This document shows, one piece after another, positions 1-12,342 of a stretch of DNA of 64,000 bases; position 1 is the stretch's first letter, and every line of letters starts with the position of its first letter. The notes under the pieces were generated by a model. That model was not told the origin of the DNA. It did no database searches and saw nothing but the letters and a program-made list of their open reading frames with translations. Location of the stretch: positions 242,782,843 to 242,846,842 of the forward strand of contig NC_090989.1 of the NCBI RefSeq assembly GCF_041146395.1, given 5' to 3'. The position numbers were made by a program, and so were the translations under genes. Source of the stretch: Eulemur rufifrons (lineage: Eukaryota > Chordata > Mammalia > Primates > Lemuridae).

Positions 1-352
<352 letters not shown>

Positions 353-960
353 CAATATTCCCCACTCTTAACTTTCCACTTCCATATCTATGGGAGGAGG
401 GGAGACTACTCTGTTACAAATGCATGTTCTATTGTGAAAGAAAGGAGGTCTGAAACGTGCTCCCCTGCTGCTGTCACAGGGAGCAGCATCAGAACTTTTT
501 AAGTGAAAGAGAATTTAAAAAGGAATTGAAGCTCCAAATCCTGTTTCAACTCTAATAAAAATTTTTATATTTATCTATTACTTTATGATTTTCAAATCCT
601 TTCACATTCATATTTCTAACTTCATCATAAAATTATTTGTTGCCAGAAGGTTTAAAAGTAAATGCCTCAGTTTCAGGTTGCTCTTTGACTCTCTTCTACA
701 TTTTCCAGCAGGGAGGGTGACAGTGCTGGGAAAGGGCTATGTCCTATTCAGAGCATTGCTTTGCCATCTCTCTTATCTTATTGGGCTATGCTGAAGATTT
801 CTTTCACATGAATTATACATATGTGCAAATTTCAACAAATTTCAGCAGAAAGGTAATTTAGAAATTGCCCAATCTACATTCTTTAAAAATGTTATTTTTC
901 TCCTCTCTTTCACCTTATAATCAAAAAACCAATCTTGTGGTTGAAAATAATTTTAAAGGT
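353..960. other. AT-rich sequence, no feature recognised
   Basis: Nothing here resembles a gene or a repeat family I can name. The short open frame at 585-794 has no domain-like composition. Confidence 0.5.
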
Positions 961-964
961 TGCC

Positions 965-1085
965 TAATGCATTCATTCATGCAATCATTTAGTCACACAT
1001 TTATTCGGGTCTGGTATGCATTAGATATTGGTGATAAAATGATGAACAGTAATAGTACACAGCTTCTGACTTTTAGTACAGTGAT
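965..1085 (-). repeat. L2 LINE 3' end fragment, antisense
   Basis: The run 'attcattcatgcaatcatttagt' leading into a diverged 'tatttattgagc...gccaggc' pattern matches the reverse complement of the L2 3' terminus. The copy is short and heavily decayed. Confidence 0.4.
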
Positions 1086-1097
1086 TTTTATACTTTA

Positions 1098-1258
1098 GTT
1101 TGTATAATTATGATAGAATCTATTAAAATGCAGATTCCTGGGCCTCAACTTCAGAGATTTTATCTAGTAAATTTGAAATTTGATCTATGACTCTGTACTC
1201 ACCATAAACACCCCAAGGACTTTTGATAAATATAGCTCTCAGAAAACTGTTTGAATAC
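1098..1258. mobile_element. MER5-like hAT-Charlie non-autonomous DNA transposon remnant
   Basis: Segments such as 'aaaatgcagattcctgggcct' and the closing 'ctcagaaaactgttt' follow the palindromic MER5A/B layout, with the central 'ctgggcccca' core and 'ctttgagaaccactg' end. Divergence is high and no clear 8-bp target duplication is visible. Confidence 0.45.
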
Positions 1259-1315
1259 ACTTTACTATTGACTGAAGGAGACATTTTAAAAGATAGAAAT
1301 TCAGTTAATACTATG

Positions 1316-1816
1316 CGTGGTAAGCTGAATAATGCCCCTCAAAGAGGTCCATGTCCTGATCCCAGGAACCTAGAAGTATGTCATCTTACATGACAAAAAG
1401 GGATTTTACAAGTACAATTAATAAGGATGTTGTGATGGAAAGATTATTCTGGATTATCTGGGTGGGCCCAAAATAATCACAAGCATCCTAATAAGTGGGA
1501 GACAATTGCATCAGAGTCAGGACAGGAAGGTATAATTACAGAAGCAGAGGGTCATAGTCAAAGAAGGATTTAAACACTATACTGATGGTCTTGAAGGTGG
1601 AGGAAGGAGCCAAAAGCCAAAAATTGAAGTAGAAACAGATTCCTAAACCCTTATGGTCCTCCAAAGGAATATTGTCCTGGGAACACCTTGATTTTGGTAC
1701 AATGAAGCCAATTTTGGACTTCTGACCTTCAGAACTGTAAGATAATAAATTTGTGTTATTTTAGGCCACTAAATTTGTGGTAATTTGTTACAGCAGCAAT
1801 ATATTAAGAAATACAT
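1316..1816 (+). mobile_element. MaLR solo LTR, MLT1-type
   Basis: The element starts 'gtggtaagctgaataatgcccc' and runs through 'gatgtccatgtcctgatccc'-type, 'ctgggtgggccc' and 'gaaggtggaggaagg' blocks. It ends with 'agaactgtaagataataaattt' and 'taatttgttacagcagcaat'. The order and the AATAAA near the end fit a MaLR LTR of the MLT1 group; the exact subfamily is from memory. A second copy of the same family lies at 32075-32520. No internal retroviral region adjoins it. Confidence 0.65.
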
Positions 1817-2511
1817 AAAACAGAATGGGGCCATGGAGAAGGGAATACTTAACTGATTTTAATGAACTCAGAAAGCCTGTGTTTTGCATGTTTGGAGTGA
1901 ATGACATTAAGAAATTTCAAAATTAAAAAAATTGACAACATTATGTCTTGCAGGAGTTGGAGTTGTTAGGTGTACAAAATAGTAAAAACATATTTAAGGG
2001 TAGAGGAAACATTTACAAATGATGGAGGAGAGTACAGGCCAGGAGCTTTTGGAGAATTGTAGTTTGAGTGGCAGGGGCATAGTATGAATGCAAATAAGCC
2101 AGGGAAAGTAGACAGATGCCAAATTAAGAAAGATGTGAACAATGTGTTAAATATTTTGCTTTTATTTTACCCTGAAGTGGATAAGATTGAAAGATTTTAA
2201 AGATTAGCACAACAGGATCATAGTTGTGCTATAATTATGGACTGTGGAAGTTATCTGGACAATGACTGAAATAGATTAAATTCTGCTGGAGCTCTCCAGG
2301 TGAAAAATGTAGAGGAATTAAGACATCCTTGGTGAGGATTGAGAGAAGTAGTTTTAATTTACACTTTCAGAGACCCTACGAACTGTCCTACATGTGAGAA
2401 ACAAAGTAACACATTCTCAACTGTAAGATAGGAGTCATATCTTTATACTGAATTTTGACTTTCTTTCTAGATTTTCTGATTGCAAAGTTCTGGGTACATT
2501 GATAAATCCTG

Positions 2512-2514
<3 letters not shown>
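1817..2514. other. No feature recognised
   Basis: AT-rich, non-coding-looking sequence. I could not assign any part of it to a repeat family. Confidence 0.45.
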
Positions 2515-2556
<42 letters not shown>

Positions 2557-2596
2557 CCTGCGCGTGCGTGCATGCATGCACATGCATATGCATATG
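2515..2596. repeat. Compound (TG)n / (CG) / (CATG) alternating purine-pyrimidine tract
   Basis: About 18 TG dinucleotides are followed by 'cgcgcgcctgcgcgtgcgtg' and then 'catgcatgcacatgcatatg'. Nearly the whole 80 bases alternates purine and pyrimidine, which favours left-handed Z-DNA. It holds several of the few CpGs in this part of the window. Confidence 0.95.
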
Positions 2597-2949
2597 AGAG
2601 AACATACTTGAATATGCATAAACGTTTGATTTTAGCTGTTGTTTTAAAGATATTTAATCTGTCTCTTGGGTAAGGGGAAGTAACAGGAAATATTTAGAAA
2701 ATGGAGTTGACAGAGTTGGGAAAATAGATTTTGAATGTGAGGAAGTAAAATATGGAATACAGATGTTTTACTTTTGTTTTCCTTCTATGAGGTACCTCAG
2801 GTAAAATAAGAGTCAGATTAAAGATTTCCTGCTAGATTTGAATTCTAAAATCATAATTTGTTGAAAACACTTTCAGTGGAAGAGTGAGAAAAGTCAAATT
2901 GTATTGGACTGAGAAAAAATTGAGATGAATTGAGAATGTAGTGACTGTG

Positions 2950-3380
2950 GGCTTATGATAATTAATTTTTTTATGTGTCAACTTGGACGGATCAGGGGAT
3001 GTCCATATATCTGGCCAGTCATTATTTTGGAGTGTGTCTGTAAGTGTGTTTTTGGAAGAAGTTAGCATTTGAATTGGTAGACTGAGTAAAGCAGATTGCC
3101 CTCACCAATGTGGGTGTGGCATTATCCAATCAGTTGAGGGCCTGAATAAAACAAAAAGGTGGAAGAAAGGAGGATTCAGGGGCTCCCTATATACATATCT
3201 CCCATATTGCTACTGCTTCTCTGGAAAACTCTCACAAATACTGGGCTCTAATACAGGATTTTCCCTGCCACAATATCAACCTATTTCTGATAACAGTGAA
3301 CTCTTTCTGTCAATATCTATTCTGTTGCTAGATAGCTTTAATTTTACTGAGTTAAGCTATCCTTTTTAGCTTTAGTAAAT
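2950..3380. repeat. Ancient mammalian interspersed repeat, family uncertain
   Basis: The blocks 'atgtgtcaacttggacgg', 'gtagactgagtaaagcagat' and 'tccaatcagttgagggcctg' belong to a widespread mammalian repeat I recognise by sequence. I cannot name the family with certainty. Overall divergence is high. Confidence 0.4.
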
Positions 3381-3439
3381 AAATTTAATCCCACATTTAA
3401 ATATATGAATACTTGAGGAGAATTATTATAGCCTCTTTT

Positions 3440-4960
3440 AGTCACGCTTTAATAGCTTTGTTGAAATATAAATCACATACCATATAATTCACTCATTTAA
3501 ATTATACAATTAAATGCTTTTTAGTATATTCACAGAATTGTGCAACCAATACTATAATACAATTAATTTTAGAATATTTTTATCACCCACAAATTTCTCT
3601 GGTACCCTTCATCTATTACTACCCATCTACCCATCCCTCCGAGCTTTAGGCAACCACTAATCTATTATACTTTCTGTTTCCATAAATTTGCTTATTCTGA
3701 ACATTTCATATAAATGGAATTATTTAATATGTCATCTTTTGTGACTGGCTTCTTTTTTGTAACAAAATGTTTTCAAGTTTCATCCAGGTTGTACCATACA
3801 TCGATACTTCATTTGTTTTTATGGCAGAATAATATTCTATCACATGGATATACCACATCTTGTTTTTCCATTCCCCTGATGAATATTTAGCTGTTTTCCA
3901 CTTTTAATGATAATGAAAAATGTTCTATAAACATCTGTACACAATTTTTTTGTGCAAACATATATTTTCATTTCTCCTGGGTATACGTAAGAATGGAATT
4001 GATTGGTCATATGGAAAGTCTATATTTAGATATTTGAGGAATTTCCAGACTATTTTTCCAAAGTGGTTATACCATTTTATATTTCCACCTTCAATAGATG
4101 AACTTTCAAAATATTCCATATCCTTGTGAGCACTTCTTAGGATCTGACTTTTTGATTATAGCCATTGTAGTATGTGCCAAGTGGTATTTTATTATAGGTT
4201 TGTTTTACATTTTGCTGATGACTAATGATGTTAAGTATCTTTTCAAGTACTTGTTTATCTTCTTTGGAGAAATATCTATTCAGCTCCACTGCCATTTTTA
4301 ATTGGGTTACTTGTTTTTTATTACTGAGTTGTAAGAGCTCTTTATGTACATCAGATAGAAATTCTTTATCAGATACATGATTTTAAAATATTTTTTCCAA
4401 TTTTGTGGGTTTTCTTTTTGCATACTTTGTAGTGCTCTTTGAAATACACTAGTTTTAATTTTAATGAATACCAAGTTACCTATTTGTTCTTTTGTTGCTT
4501 ATGCTTTTGGTGCCATATCTAAAAATTCATTGAAAAATTTAAAGTCACAATTTACTCCTATGTTTTCTTCTAAGGGTTTTACAGTTTTAGGTTTTATATG
4601 TAGGTCTCTGACTCATTGGGATCTTTGTATATCATGTAATATAAGTGTCCAAACTCATTATTTTGAACTTTTATGTATACATCTAATTTCCCCAGCACCA
4701 TTTGCTTAAAAAGGATGTTCTTTCCCCCACTAAATTGTATTGGCACACTTGCTGAAAATCAATTGACCCTAAATATATAAATTTATTTGTGGAATCTGAA
4801 TTCTATTCCATTTATCTATATATCTATCTTTATGCCAGTACTACCTTTTCTTGATTATCATGGACTATTATTTATGTTACTTCTTAATAATTACTATGAG
4901 CTCTTTTCTTATGTGCTATAATTCAAATCTATTTACAATCTTGATTTCTTTACCCAGGAG
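3440..4960 (-). mobile_element. Old L1 (L1M) 3' part, antisense
   Basis: Read on the minus strand, this covers the end of L1 ORF2 and the 3' UTR. Recognisable antisense blocks are 'aatattctatcacatggata', 'gcaccatttgcttaaaaagg' and 'ttctattccatttatctata'. No frame is open for long, which fits an old mammalian L1. The ORF2-derived fragments in this stretch are not host genes. Confidence 0.8.
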
Positions 4961-5326
4961 GTGCTGGAGTTTGTCATTGTCATTGTTAGAATATGGAATC
5001 CAAACACAAACCCAATAAAGAAAGTAAATTGAGAGTTAACTCATAATTTGTCATAATTAAGCAGACCTTATTTCCCCAAGGGCATACTCAAGGTACTTAG
5101 GCTCAAGTAATAAGGTCAACCTTAAGAGAAGTGGAGATTGATCTTGAAGAGACACAGAATAACATAGCAAAATGGCAAAGGAGAGAAAGTTAAAGAAATA
5201 GTAATGCCAATAAGCCATTTCTATTATTTATGACCTGGCCTCTAAGCCGGAGGAAATGGTAGAGATGGAGAAAGGTGGAAGAGAGAGGGGGTAAAGCTTT
5301 GGCAAGTTTATAACACAAGGTATTGG
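4961..5326. other. No feature recognised
   Basis: A short non-repetitive-looking gap between an old L1 and a younger L1 3' end. Confidence 0.4.
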
Positions 5327-5815
5327 TCAATTTTTTTTTATTTTAGGTGCATTTATTTTTTTTTCCAGCATATTATGGGGGTACAAAAGTTTAGGTTATG
5401 TATATTGTCCTTTCCCCGACCCCCAGTCAGAGCTTCAAGCATGTCCCTCCCCCAGACGGTGCACATCCCACTCATTATGTATGTATAAATGCATCCCCTC
5501 CCCCTGCCACCTGCCTGACACCTGATTAATGTTATTCCTATACGTGCTCTTAGGTGTTGATCAGAGAAACCAATTTGCTGGTGAGTGCATGTGGTGCTTA
5601 TTTTTCCATTCTTGGGACACTTCAGTTAGTAGAATGGGTTCCAGCTCTATCCAGGAAAATACAAGAGGTGCTATATCACCATTGTTTCTTACAGCTGAGT
5701 AGTACTCCGTGGCATACATATACCACATTTTATTAATCCACTCATGTATTGATGGGCACTTGGGTTGTTTCTACATCTTTGCAATTGTGAATCGTGCTGC
5801 TATAAACATACAATG
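5327..5815 (-). mobile_element. Young lineage L1 3' end, 5'-truncated, antisense
   Basis: The antisense 3' UTR ('cagcatattatgggggtac', 'agtcagagcttcaagcatgtc', 'cagacggtgcacatccc') leads into the ORF2 C-terminus and ends at 'gtgctgctataaacata'. The same family recurs at 12357, 29125 and 44407. The open frame at 5554-5736 is a shadow of antisense ORF2. No clear target duplication was found. A second A/T-rich block before the 3' UTR at 5330-5363 suggests an interrupted or extended tail. Confidence 0.85.
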
Positions 5816-7424
5816 ATTTTATAATATATGTATATCTTATATCCATACATATACATACATACCTCTGCTCTTATTAAACAAACAAATAGGATCATATTCT
5901 ACTGTGAGAAATTTTTGCATTGATCAGAATTTTCAAAGAAAACACAAAGTGAAGATTTTATTAGCACACTTGTGATGGTGAATTAAAGTACTATTTGATC
6001 CTTTTTCAGCATTGTCATTCCAAGATTAAAACTGCAAACTCTATGAGTCTATGAGAGTGTGATTTACAAATGTCCATAGGACTACATAATTAACAAAAAC
6101 CGCAAAAATATTTAGCTTGCTAGTTGTTTAATTCAGCCAGTAATTTCACTAACATGGACACAGTGTTTTATCTCCACAAGGAAGTGTAACCACATGCATT
6201 ACTCTAGACCACATCTCCTTCTGTCGGCAAAATGAATTAGAAACACGTATATTAACAGATTGCAGATTACCTGTAGCCATGAGATTTACTGTCTCCTTTC
6301 CAGACAGGCTACAGGGTCAGCCCCTCTATTAACGAAGCCATATTTAACACATCGGGGTATTTCTAAAGCAAAGAATAAGGGCCATCTTACACAGCATTTT
6401 TATTGAAGTGATGTAAGCCTTTGATTTAGTTAGAAAATTTTAACTCTATATTGTGGTTTTAAACTATTGAAAGAATACTAAAAACATTCTTGAAATCAAT
6501 TTTTTACTGAAGAAGAAAACATAGATTTGAAATCTGTTCTTTGTGAACTTATATTTCTCTTGAATATTTTATATATGGAGTGCTAATAAATAAATATTGA
6601 AATTATAAAAAAAATTACAAAACTAAATGCATATATGTCAAATACATGTGCTATTCACAGATATATTATACATACATACCTTTGATTTTATTAAACAAAC
6701 AAATGTGATCATATTCTACTATGAGAAATATGCATATTTGTGCATGTATTTCTTACACATACTTAGGAAAATACAGAAAAAACGTACACAAAATATAAAT
6801 AAAAATTACTTCTGGATAACATAAATTTAAATACTTCATTTTTTACAGTTCTAAAACTATCATAGATTACTTTTGAAATCAGAAAAATGACATAAATTCC
6901 ATAAAATAAGAAATAAACATATTTCCCTTAAAAGAGTTTGCAAGCACTTTAATATATATGCTCTTGTTGAAGTAACCAAACAATAAAAGTAAGATTTATT
7001 CTAGGCCCACTTTGTGTTAAAGAGGTGTCTTGACAAAATTCAACATGTAGAATCATGATTTGAAGTTTTTATCACCGATATGACAGTCCATGCAAAAACA
7101 ATGAAAACTGTAGATTTGATTCACTGACATACAATTCTGATTTTTTTGACCTGAAATACTTCCACCAAGAGAACATAAATAAAAATCAAAATAAAACTAA
7201 GAAAAACAGAAATTGGGATCTGGTATAACAGAATACATCTAATTTCTCTGGCATTAGTTATACAACTATTTTTATTTGCCATTTTGTAGCCACCTGAGGA
7301 AAATTTTATTATATATATTGGAGCATTTTTACATCTTTTAAAAATATTTTGTATTCCTTGTAGAACATGCATGTGTTGAGGGCTTGGCAATCCCTGGGAG
7401 GGACCCTAAGTGCCCTTGTGGCTC
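5816..7424. other. AT-rich sequence with a dispersed ~65-bp repeat pair
   Basis: A segment around 5850-5912 recurs around 6665-6727 in the same orientation, sharing 'ttattaaacaaacaaat' and 'atcatattctact'. I cannot assign the pair to a family. No gene is visible. Confidence 0.5.
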
Positions 7425-8560
7425 CATAAGCCATAACCTATACCTTACATCATATACAAAAATAACACAAATGGATCATAAACCTAAATGTACAATATAA
7501 GACCATAAAACTTCTAAAAAGCATAGAAAATCTTTGTCACAAAGATTTCTTCGATGTAACATAAAAAGCAAGAAGTACGAAAAGAAGGTAAATTGAACTT
7601 TGTCAAAACTAAAACTTTGGCTTTTTAGAAGACACTGTTAAGAAAATGAAAAGACAAAACCACAGATTGGAGAAATGTTTGCAAAACACATGACTGATAA
7701 AGAATTGGTATCCAGAATACATAAAGAGCCATTACATCTCAATAATATTATAAAAGACACATAACACAATATAGAAATGGGTAAATGACTAACAGATGCT
7801 TAAAATAAATACACACAAAGCATAAATAACTACATAAAGAAGATGCTCATCATCACATCATTAGGGAAGTGTAAGTTAAAATCATAATGAGATATTAATG
7901 CTTACCTATTGAATGGCTAAAATAACATTAACATAAAAATAATAATACCTGAAAATATCAAGTGACGACAAGAAGGTGGAGTAACAGGAACTCACATAAT
8001 TTGTGGAAATACAAATGGTATGGCCACTTTGGAAAACAGATTGATAGTTTCATATAAAGTAAAACATGTTTATCATATGAACCAATAGTCCAATACCCAG
8101 ATATTTGCCTAAGGGAAATGAATGCCAAAAAATCCTTGCAAATATATGTAGCAGCTTTATTTATAATTGCAAAACTTGGAAGCAACTCAATTACCTATCA
8201 ACTGATGTTTATGTATAAACAAATGTGGCATATATCTATAGAAGGAAACATAATTCAGCATGGCAATAAAAGACAATGAACTACTGTAACAGGCAATGGC
8301 ATCATGACCATCAGATGCATTATGATACGTGTAAGAAGTCTGGCTCAGAAAGCATATACTCTATAATTCTGTTTATAGGACATTCTGGAAAGGATTGACT
8401 TCAAAGGGTTCTTTTGAGGGTGATGAGAGTGTTCTATACCTTGATTGTAGTGGTGGTTACTCGACTTTGAGCATTTGTCTAAGTTAATTAAAATGAACAC
8501 ACAAAAATATAGAATTTTATTTCATGTGAATTATACCTCAACAAACCTAATTTTAAAATA
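7425..8560 (+). mobile_element. Old L1 (L1M) ORF2/3' UTR fragment, sense
   Basis: The order of blocks follows L1 ORF2 into the 3' UTR. Examples are 'taaagaattggtatccagaat', 'taaaatcataatgagatatt', 'tagcagctttatttataatt' and the closing 'tatacctcaacaaacctaat'. Multiple stops and indels mark it as long dead. Confidence 0.75.
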
Positions 8561-9854
8561 TAGGCTCCAAGGAAATGGATATATGGCTCCAAGGAAATGG
8601 ATATATCGCTAACTATAAGTAAATATGGTGAAATCATAAATATTCAGTTTTGTTCTGGGGCTTTATCTTACAGTTTATTCTGTAACTCAATTTGGGTGGG
8701 GTTTTTCTTTGTTTTTGTTTTGTTTTTTACATTTCCTAGCGATCTGTGAATACACTTTATTTATTTATTTTTGCAACCTCTAGACTCTAAATGATTTATT
8801 AATAGCAACTTTCTTGATGGGTCCTTTCTTAGGGGAAATTATCTAACTTAACTTCTTGCTGTCCTTACGTATATGTCAAGTCAGAATGATGTAGACAGAT
8901 CTTTTTCTGGACATCTTTCAATTTTCTGTGATCACTCTTTCATCTGAGAGAATATATCATAACAGCCTTAGTTTTCATCAGCAAATTTCCAAGATGAAGA
9001 AAGCTGATCTGCCATCAAAACTTCTAGAAAGCTCTGGAGAATTACTGCTGAAATAGTCTGTACTTACTTTTATTCATTATAGCTTATATTATTTCCTGTA
9101 TAAAGGTAGCTTGGAAAATCCACATTATGCTAATGTGTGGGCTGTGAATGAAATTTAATTTTGTCAAACACAATATTTTATCCTGTAAGCAAAAAATGGA
9201 TTTAATCAAACATTATTTATTCCACACAGGGAACCCATTTCATCATTGAACATATTTTAGATACTTAACATTGTGGTCCCTCAAACCCATGATTTAATAT
9301 TATGTACAGCCTGTTAAAAAAAAAAAAAAAAAACTCTCATTACATTAAAGTGAAAGTCCACTGCTTCCTTCCACTGAACTAAAAAGAGTATCCAATATAT
9401 TGCAATCTCAACTAAATATATCATTTCTTTTTTCTTGACATAAAATCATACCTAAAATTTACATTCCAAGTCGACCATTACTTCTGATCTTTAAATTACA
9501 TAGCAAGCTATATACAACTAAATCAGAGTTGCTTGCATATAACAAATTGAGTACATGCAATATGCAAATATGTATGTGTAGTGACTATTGTGATTTTTTT
9601 TCCCTCATATGTTACTCTACAATTAAAAATAAATAAGTTTAAGATTTTCACCCCAAAATGACACTATAGGTTCCTACTCCTGCTTTCAGTTTATATGTCT
9701 TTCACATTGACTTCTAACAGAACTTTCTAATCCAAAATGCATTGGTGTGACATTAGGAAGGGGCAACATTTTGGAATGTTGTGGAGTTACACTATAGAGC
9801 ACATTTCTCATTTTTAGCCTAGGAATAATGTGCCTTCCTGAAATTAGACCAGTT
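8561..9854. other. No gene; poly(A) run at about 9314-9332
   Basis: AT-rich sequence with a short (ATTT)n stretch near 8758-8775 and an A-run at 9314-9332. The A-run has no AATAAA upstream and no recognisable retrocopy body. Confidence 0.45.
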
Positions 9855-9871
9855 AAGTAAAACAAGCTCAA

Positions 9872-10144
9872 GGCCAGGTGTAGTAGCTCACACCTGTAAT
9901 GCTAGCACTCTGGGAGGCCGAGGCAAGAGGATTGCTTGAGCTCAGGAGTTCGAGACCAACCTGAGCAAGAGTGAATGAACAAAAAATAGAAAACTTAGCT
10001 GGCTGTGGTGGCGCACACCTGTTGTCCCAGCTACCTGGGATCCCTTGAGCCAAGGAGTTTCAGGTTGCAGTGAACTGTTATGATGCCACTGAACCCTAAC
10101 CAGGATGACAGAATGAGACTTTGTCTCAAAAAAAAAAAAAAAAA
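9872..10144 (+). mobile_element. Older Alu SINE (AluJ-like), sense
   Basis: Starts 'ggccaggtgtagtagctcac' and ends in a poly(A) tail. Diverged flanking duplications are visible: 'aagtaaaacaagct' at 9855-9868 and 'aagttaaacaggct' at 10146-10159, matching at 12 of 14 bases. The linker lacks the extra duplication seen in the copies at 1-352 and 11964-12167, so this copy is probably older. Confidence 0.93.
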
Positions 10145-10159
10145 GAAGTTAAACAGGCT

Positions 10160-10850
10160 AACTATGCAAGCATATGGTAAAATAATACACAATCTGGGGA
10201 TCTAATTCAATGTAACTTTTAATTTGCTTTTGAAATTTTACTTCTATTATTTAAGGGGCCATATTAACAATGAATAAAATCTAGGACAAATCAGAGTTTC
10301 TCTGTCTTTGAGTTTGGGATGGGGTACAGGGTATAAACGCTTAGACCCTTAGGTTGTATGGTCATAAAGAGTTGTAGGAAAAGATGATATACAATTTGAA
10401 ATCTGAGTGAAATGAATAAGCAACCTTAGGAAAGCCTGAGGTGAAGAGAATACCAAGTGGACAAAATGTCAGTGCAAAAGACCTAATACAAGGACAAGTT
10501 TGCTATACGTATTTTATTTTTCAAATGGTTTAGTCAGGAGACAACTGACAGAGGTGGATATTATGTCAAACACCTGAAGTTCAACATCACTGTTTATGAA
10601 TCAGAAAAAGAGCTTCAGATTTTCTCCCGCCTTTCATATTTATTTTTTAGTGGTTGCAAAGGTCTAATTCCTACTATGTCATAGCAAATGAATCTTATTG
10701 TTAGACTCAGAGTCCTAAAGACCTGCATGTGAAGAGGCTTTAGCAAACTTATCTGCTTTTGTGGAGCTTCCAGTCGTTTTAGGTTTTGGAAATCCATATT
10801 ATAGCCTATAAGGTCTTCTTCTACTAGATGTTTTCCTCTACTCTTTGGAC
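10160..10850. other. No feature recognised
   Basis: Non-coding-looking sequence without a repeat I can name. Confidence 0.4.
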
Positions 10851-10952
10851 AAAGAAAAGGGAAAAAAGGAAGGAAGGGAGGAAGGAGAGAAGGAAGGAAG
10901 GGAGGGAAGGGAAGGAAGGAAGGACGGACGGACGGACGGATGGACGGAGGGA
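10851..10952. repeat. Polypurine (GGAA)n passing into (GGAC)n
   Basis: Bases 10851-10924 are an uninterrupted purine run of AAGG/GGGA units. This changes to GGAC repeats with one GGAT unit. The proline/serine-rich open frame at 10615-10956 on the minus strand is just this repeat translated. Long purine runs of this kind can form triplex DNA. Confidence 0.95.
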
Positions 10953-10979
10953 CCACTCAAATGAGAACATACAAAGACT

Positions 10980-11440
10980 ATTTATTCAGAGCTTGCTATA
11001 GCAAGAGAGCCAACTGCCATCACTTGTATTTAGCAAAGATAAAAAGGTAGGCAGAAGGGTGGGAAAGCTTTATAGTGGTGGAGGTGGAGAGGGAAAGCTT
11101 CAGGTATGTCCTGCTCAGAGGTTGCTGACGTGGAGAAGATAGAAGCAGGGTAATTAGAAATGCTCATCCAGCGACTGGTTAAGAGGAACATGTTTGGCTT
11201 TTTCTCGTTGATCCTAAATTGGAAGCAGGACAAGGTGGGGGAGGTTAGGAGGGAGAGACTCTGGATTTCCACCTCCACCTGGTTTCTAATCTTCTCCCAG
11301 TGCCTCCTATTGGCCAAACTTACGTGGAAACCAGAGAACGTAGGAAGGAGCATGAAAAATCTGTGTCCCTGCAATACAAAGCAGAGTACTGGACGGGCAG
11401 AGAGTGGATCTGAGTGTAAACAAAAATATACACACAAATA
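10980..11440. other. GC-richer block, possibly a decayed LTR; not a gene
   Basis: This stretch is clearly richer in G+C than its surroundings and contains an inverted CCAAT motif ('cctattggcc' near 11307). Both strands have open frames (11030-11437 minus, 11160-11441 plus), but neither resembles a known protein. The texture is that of an old LTR, but I could not place its ends. Confidence 0.3.
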
Positions 11441-11951
11441 AAATGGTCTTAAAGTATTAGGAGTGATCGTGAATTATCACGGGTGTTTCAGATTCTCAGT
11501 TTTGCTTTTGTTTCCTCATGTTTTCTTTGCCATGTCTCAGAATTCTACCTCTTATTCTTTTAGTTGTGTTTCTATTTGTGATATTTTTAAGTCAGTTTCC
11601 ACCACAGACTTCAGCAGATATCACAGCAAATGGTCAGTTGCTTTGATTGGTTATCTTATTACTTGTAATTATTCCACATTCTTTCCCTCATGAGACACTA
11701 AACTCCAACGTGTATATCCATGGTCCTTTGCTGAGAAAAATTACTTTGGTCATGGTTCCAGGTTATTCATTTCTAGCATTGAACTTTAAAACATCCTGCA
11801 AGAAGTGTACCTCAAAAGATATTTTCAAAACTCTGAAAATTTTTAAAGTTTCTGATTCCTGATGTAAACAAATATTACTCTCCTTGCTCCTTACCTACAT
11901 CCATCCAACTTCCCATAACATTTTTAGACACAGATTAACTCCCAATGTCAA
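11441..11951. other. No feature recognised
   Basis: Pyrimidine-rich, non-coding-looking sequence with only short chance open frames. Confidence 0.4.
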
Positions 11952-11963
11952 ATTAAGTTTTGG

Positions 11964-12167
<204 letters not shown>

Positions 12168-12342
12168 ATTAAGTTTTGGTTGCAAAATGTGCCCTTGCTA
12201 GGTTTTGCTATAAATATGTACATACTAATATCTAAAATTGAAATATAATTTTAGATAAGCATATGAAATTGTCATTTTTCTTCTCCAAAGGCCAGTATGT
12301 GTGCTATCCCTAAAGACACCTATTTCCATTTTTAAAAATCAG

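Noticed and set aside
2388..2573. Frame with a (TH)n run on the minus strand
   Set aside because: It is the antisense translation of the (TG)n tract.
9314..9332. Poly(A) run as a retrocopy tail
   Set aside because: No polyadenylation signal just upstream and no matching flanking duplication.
10615..10956. Proline/serine-rich 113-codon frame
   Set aside because: Its low-complexity start is the translated GGAA/GGAC repeat.
11030..11437. 135-codon open frame on the minus strand
   Set aside because: No domain, no similar frame nearby, and an equally open frame on the opposite strand. It lies in a G+C-richer block where stops are rarer by chance.
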